In this document: piece after piece, positions 4,331-6,251 of the stretch
How positions within the stretch are numbered: the stretch's first letter is position 1
Layout of the letters: every line of letters starts with the position of its first letter
From: Chamaesiphon sp.
Lineage (GTDB): Bacteria; Cyanobacteriota; Cyanobacteriia; Cyanobacteriales; Chamaesiphonaceae
Length of the DNA: 6,251 nucleotides
Assembly: GCA_020059425.1 (NCBI GenBank)
Contig: JAGVCD010000186.1
Span: 1 to 6,251, forward strand
Direction of reading: 5' to 3'
The notes under the pieces: generated by a model
Told to the model about the DNA's origin: nothing
Databases searched by the model: none
The model's input: the letters and a program-made list of their open reading frames with translations, nothing else
Program-made: the position numbers and the translations under genes

Positions 4331-5637
4331 GAATTCTTCGGCTGTCAGCTTTAACTGCTAACGAGCTAAACAAACTCAAGCGTCGATCGGAGACGGATAT
4401 TGCTGGCGCTTTGGCAGTGGCACAAGAAGTGATTGACCAAATTCAGCAACGCGGTGATGAAGCGCTGATTGAATACGTCCGTAAGTTTGACTATCCCATG
4501 GCTACTCTCGATCAGCTGAAGGTCACTGAGGCGGAGTTTGCTATGGCTCAAAAAACTGTGGAACCCGAAATTAAGGCGGCGATCCACCAAGCTCATCAAA
4601 ATATTCGGGCGGTGCATGAACGACAGATGCCAGAGCAGATCCATATGGCTGAAATAATGCCGGGGGTTTTTGCGGGTGAAAAAGTAACTCCGATCGCTAG
4701 TGCCGGATTGTATGTACCGCGTGGCAAGGGTGCTTTTCCATCCGTGATGCTCATGTTGGCAGTGCCAGCCACGGTGGCTGGAGTCCAAGACATCATGGTT
4801 TGCACTCCCCCAGATAAAGACGGCCAGGTAGAACCAGCTTCGCTAGTGGCCGCCGAGTTGGCTGGGGTGAAAAATATTTATAAGCTAGGCGGCATCCAGG
4901 CAATTACCGCAATGGCTTTGGGCACCCCCACCGTCCCCAAAGTCAGCAAAATCACTGGTCCTTGTAATTCATATGGCTCTGCGGCTAAACGGCTGTTGTT
5001 TGGGCGGGTGGATGTGGGTTTACCAGCTGGTCCGAGTGAGTCGGTTATTCTAGCGGATGAATACACTAATCCCCATATTGCAGCGATGGATTTGCTAATT
5101 GAAGCGGAACATGGTCCTGATTCAGCAGCGGTATTGGTTACTCATAGTGTGGAGTTAGCCCAAAAAGTTGTTGAAATTCTGCCGCAGTATTTAGAGTCGT
5201 TGCCCCAGTGGCGACAGGATTTTTGTAGGACCGGCTTGGCCAATTATGGTGGCATTATTCTCACAGAGAATTTAGAGCAATCTTTAGATTTTGTGAATGA
5301 ATATGCGCCGGAGCATTTGGAAGTGCTAGTGAAAGACCCTTGGAGTGTGTTGGGTCGCTTGAATAATGTAGGCGAAATTTTACTCGGTGAAAATACGCCA
5401 ATTACACTGGGCAATTATTGCTTGGGGGTTAATGCGATCTTACCTACTGGGGGCTTTGCGAAGTCTTTTTCGGCGGTTTCGGTGCATGATTTTCTCAAAA
5501 GAACGGGAATTGGCTATGTGACACGCGCAGGTTTTGATGGGTTAAAACATACTGCGCATACGTTAGCTACTTATGAAGGGTTTCCGGCTCATGCGCAGGC
5601 GGTGCTGAAGCGGGAGGAGTTTTTGGGTAATGGATAA
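4324..5637 (+). CDS. hisD: Histidinol-dehydrogenase-family protein with altered metal-site residues
   Basis: This encodes 437 residues, normal HisD length. HisD makes L-histidine from L-histidinol with two NAD+ and one zinc. I chose GTG 4324 over TTG 4321: it lies 8 bases after GGGAG (4311-4315), and MVRILRLS matches the usual MLRII-like start. Family blocks are clear: ASAGLYVPRGKGAFPSVMLM (near 126-145, containing the NAD-contacting Tyr), KLGGIQAI, GPCNSYGSAAKRLLFGR, AGPSES, EAEHGPDSAAVLVT and NEYAPEHLEVLV with the catalytic Glu330-His331. Compared with E. coli HisD from memory, zinc ligands His262 and His419 are kept (His263, His423), but Gln259 is Glu260 and Asp360 is Asn364. The His of GxNHVLPT is Ala371, and GPGN is GPCN. 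The fold and the dehydrogenase class are secure; true histidinol activity is less sure, and this may be a second, divergent HisD paralogue. The next gene follows after 14 bp. Confidence 0.85.
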   Translation: MVRILRLSALTANELNKLKRRSETDIAGALAVAQEVIDQIQQRGDEALIEYVRKFDYPMATLDQLKVTEAEFAMAQKTVEPEIKAAIHQAHQNIRAVHERQMPEQIHMAEIMPGVFAGEKVTPIASAGLYVPRGKGAFPSVMLMLAVPATVAGVQDIMVCTPPDKDGQVEPASLVAAELAGVKNIYKLGGIQAITAMALGTPTVPKVSKITGPCNSYGSAAKRLLFGRVDVGLPAGPSESVILADEYTNPHIAAMDLLIEAEHGPDSAAVLVTHSVELAQKVVEILPQYLESLPQWRQDFCRTGLANYGGIILTENLEQSLDFVNEYAPEHLEVLVKDPWSVLGRLNNVGEILLGENTPITLGNYCLGVNAILPTGGFAKSFSAVSVHDFLKRTGIGYVTRAGFDGLKHTAHTLATYEGFPAHAQAVLKREEFLGNG

Positions 5638-5639
5638 TT

Positions 5640-5643
5640 GAGG
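5640..5643 (+). promoter_or_regulatory. Shine-Dalgarno of the kinase-like gene
   Basis: GAGG, 8 nt before the TTG at 5652, lies in the 14-bp gap after the HisD-family stop codon. It supports a TTG start in a gene with no ATG or GTG before that point. Confidence 0.55.
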
Positions 5644-5651
5644 GTGTTGCT

Positions 5652-6251
5652 TTGTCCGATCGAGATTTACAAGAAATTCAAGCGCTGCAGTTTCATGACA
5701 TTCCGGCTGCTAATGCCAAGATGTTGGAGTTTTTGCAGCAGTCGGATTTACCATTCGATGTAGCATCGGTGACTGTTCGGCCTTTGGCGGTGTCTTTAAA
5801 TTCCATTAATGGTTTTATTACGACTAGTGTTGGTCAGAAGCTGTTTTTTAAGACTCACATTGAACCGCAAAGTATTATCAGCGAATATTACAATGCCGAA
5901 ATTTTGGCTGATGCTGGCTATTTAGTGATTCAACCACTGTTTGGTTCGACTACCTATGGCAAGCAGTTGCTAGTCTATGAGTTTTTTGATGCGCCTTCGC
6001 TGTTTGATGTGCTGCGGCACATCGAGACAGGCGATCGATCAGATGGTGCCAAAATTGTGGCCATTCAAGAACAGGCTGATCGAGAGTTGTCCGCGATTTA
6101 TCTTAAAACTTTAATGCTGCTCAGTGCCGCAGAGCATCAGGCCGCGCCGATTCATCAACTTTTTTATCATCGCTTGACGGGCGGTCGTTACGCCACTTTT
6201 TATGAAGGTCAAGATGTCGCACTGCCTCACCAAACGGTGCCTTTTGCGGAA
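5652..6251 (+). CDS. Kinase-like (APH-type fold) protein, N-terminal 200 residues, cut by window edge
   Basis: The frame is open from a TTG at 5652 to the last base (200 codons) and continues outside. The TTG is supported by GAGG at 5640-5643 with 8-base spacing; the frame is closed by a stop at 5628-5630 and contains no ATG/GTG before the TTG. I do not recognise the family with certainty. The layout resembles the N-lobe of aminoglycoside-phosphotransferase/kinase-like proteins. There is a hydrophobic strand with a Lys (KLFFKTH, Lys67), a helix with Glu (SEYYNAEILADAGY, Glu78/Glu83), a strand-turn (LVIQPLFGST) and a hinge-like segment (LLVYEFFDAPSLFDVL, about 107-121). A Gln/Asp/Arg-rich helix and FYHRLTGGRYATFYEG (about 171-186) follow. 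The expected catalytic HGDxxxxN loop would lie beyond the window. Only 14 bp separate it from the HisD-family gene, so the two are probably co-transcribed and may act in one pathway. Confidence 0.6.
   Translation, partial: MSDRDLQEIQALQFHDIPAANAKMLEFLQQSDLPFDVASVTVRPLAVSLNSINGFITTSVGQKLFFKTHIEPQSIISEYYNAEILADAGYLVIQPLFGSTTYGKQLLVYEFFDAPSLFDVLRHIETGDRSDGAKIVAIQEQADRELSAIYLKTLMLLSAAEHQAAPIHQLFYHRLTGGRYATFYEGQDVALPHQTVPFAE

Noticed and set aside
4366..4788. 140-codon minus-strand frame inside the hisD-like gene
   Set aside because: It is antisense to a well-conserved enzyme; its translation is His- and Ser-rich without recognisable motifs.

Overview
The window looks like chromosomal DNA of a cyanobacterium. 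Three intact HIP1 octamers (GCGATCGC, the palindrome typical of many cyanobacterial genomes) occur at 139, 892 and 1354, with several near-copies. Several genes start with GTG or TTG and lack a clear Shine-Dalgarno sequence. The gene products also have a cyanobacterial look. No RNA gene, insertion sequence, CRISPR array or phage gene was found.

Left half (minus strand, read right to left): two tandem paralogous genes for small secreted proteins with LTxxQ (Spy/CpxP-like) motifs (2776-3210 and 2187-2633) are followed by a membrane-fusion/HlyD-type adaptor (414-2021). The first 135 codons of a MacB/FtsX-type ABC permease (1-407) start 6 bp beyond the adaptor stop codon. Adaptor and permease form a two-gene block of an ABC exporter that probably continues beyond base 1. 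Each secreted-protein gene has its own promoter-like sequence and its own downstream hairpin, so each seems to be a separate unit. The tandem duplication includes these flanks.

Right half (plus strand): a divergent 166-bp intergenic region separates the secreted-protein genes from a gene for an exported six-TPR protein (3377-4231). A separate promoter-like element then precedes a histidinol-dehydrogenase-family gene (4324-5637). This is followed after 14 bp by a gene that runs off the window (5652-6251), whose N-terminal half resembles the N-lobe of an aminoglycoside-phosphotransferase/kinase-like fold.

From base 1 to about 4231 the theme is the cell envelope: exporter, periplasmic chaperone-like proteins and a periplasmic TPR scaffold. 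The last two genes look metabolic. The most unusual item is the HisD-family protein. Its catalytic Glu-His pair is intact, but two of the four zinc-ligand positions are exchanged (Gln to Glu and Asp to Asn) and a conserved substrate-side His is Ala. It may therefore be a paralogue with another substrate rather than the histidine-pathway enzyme.
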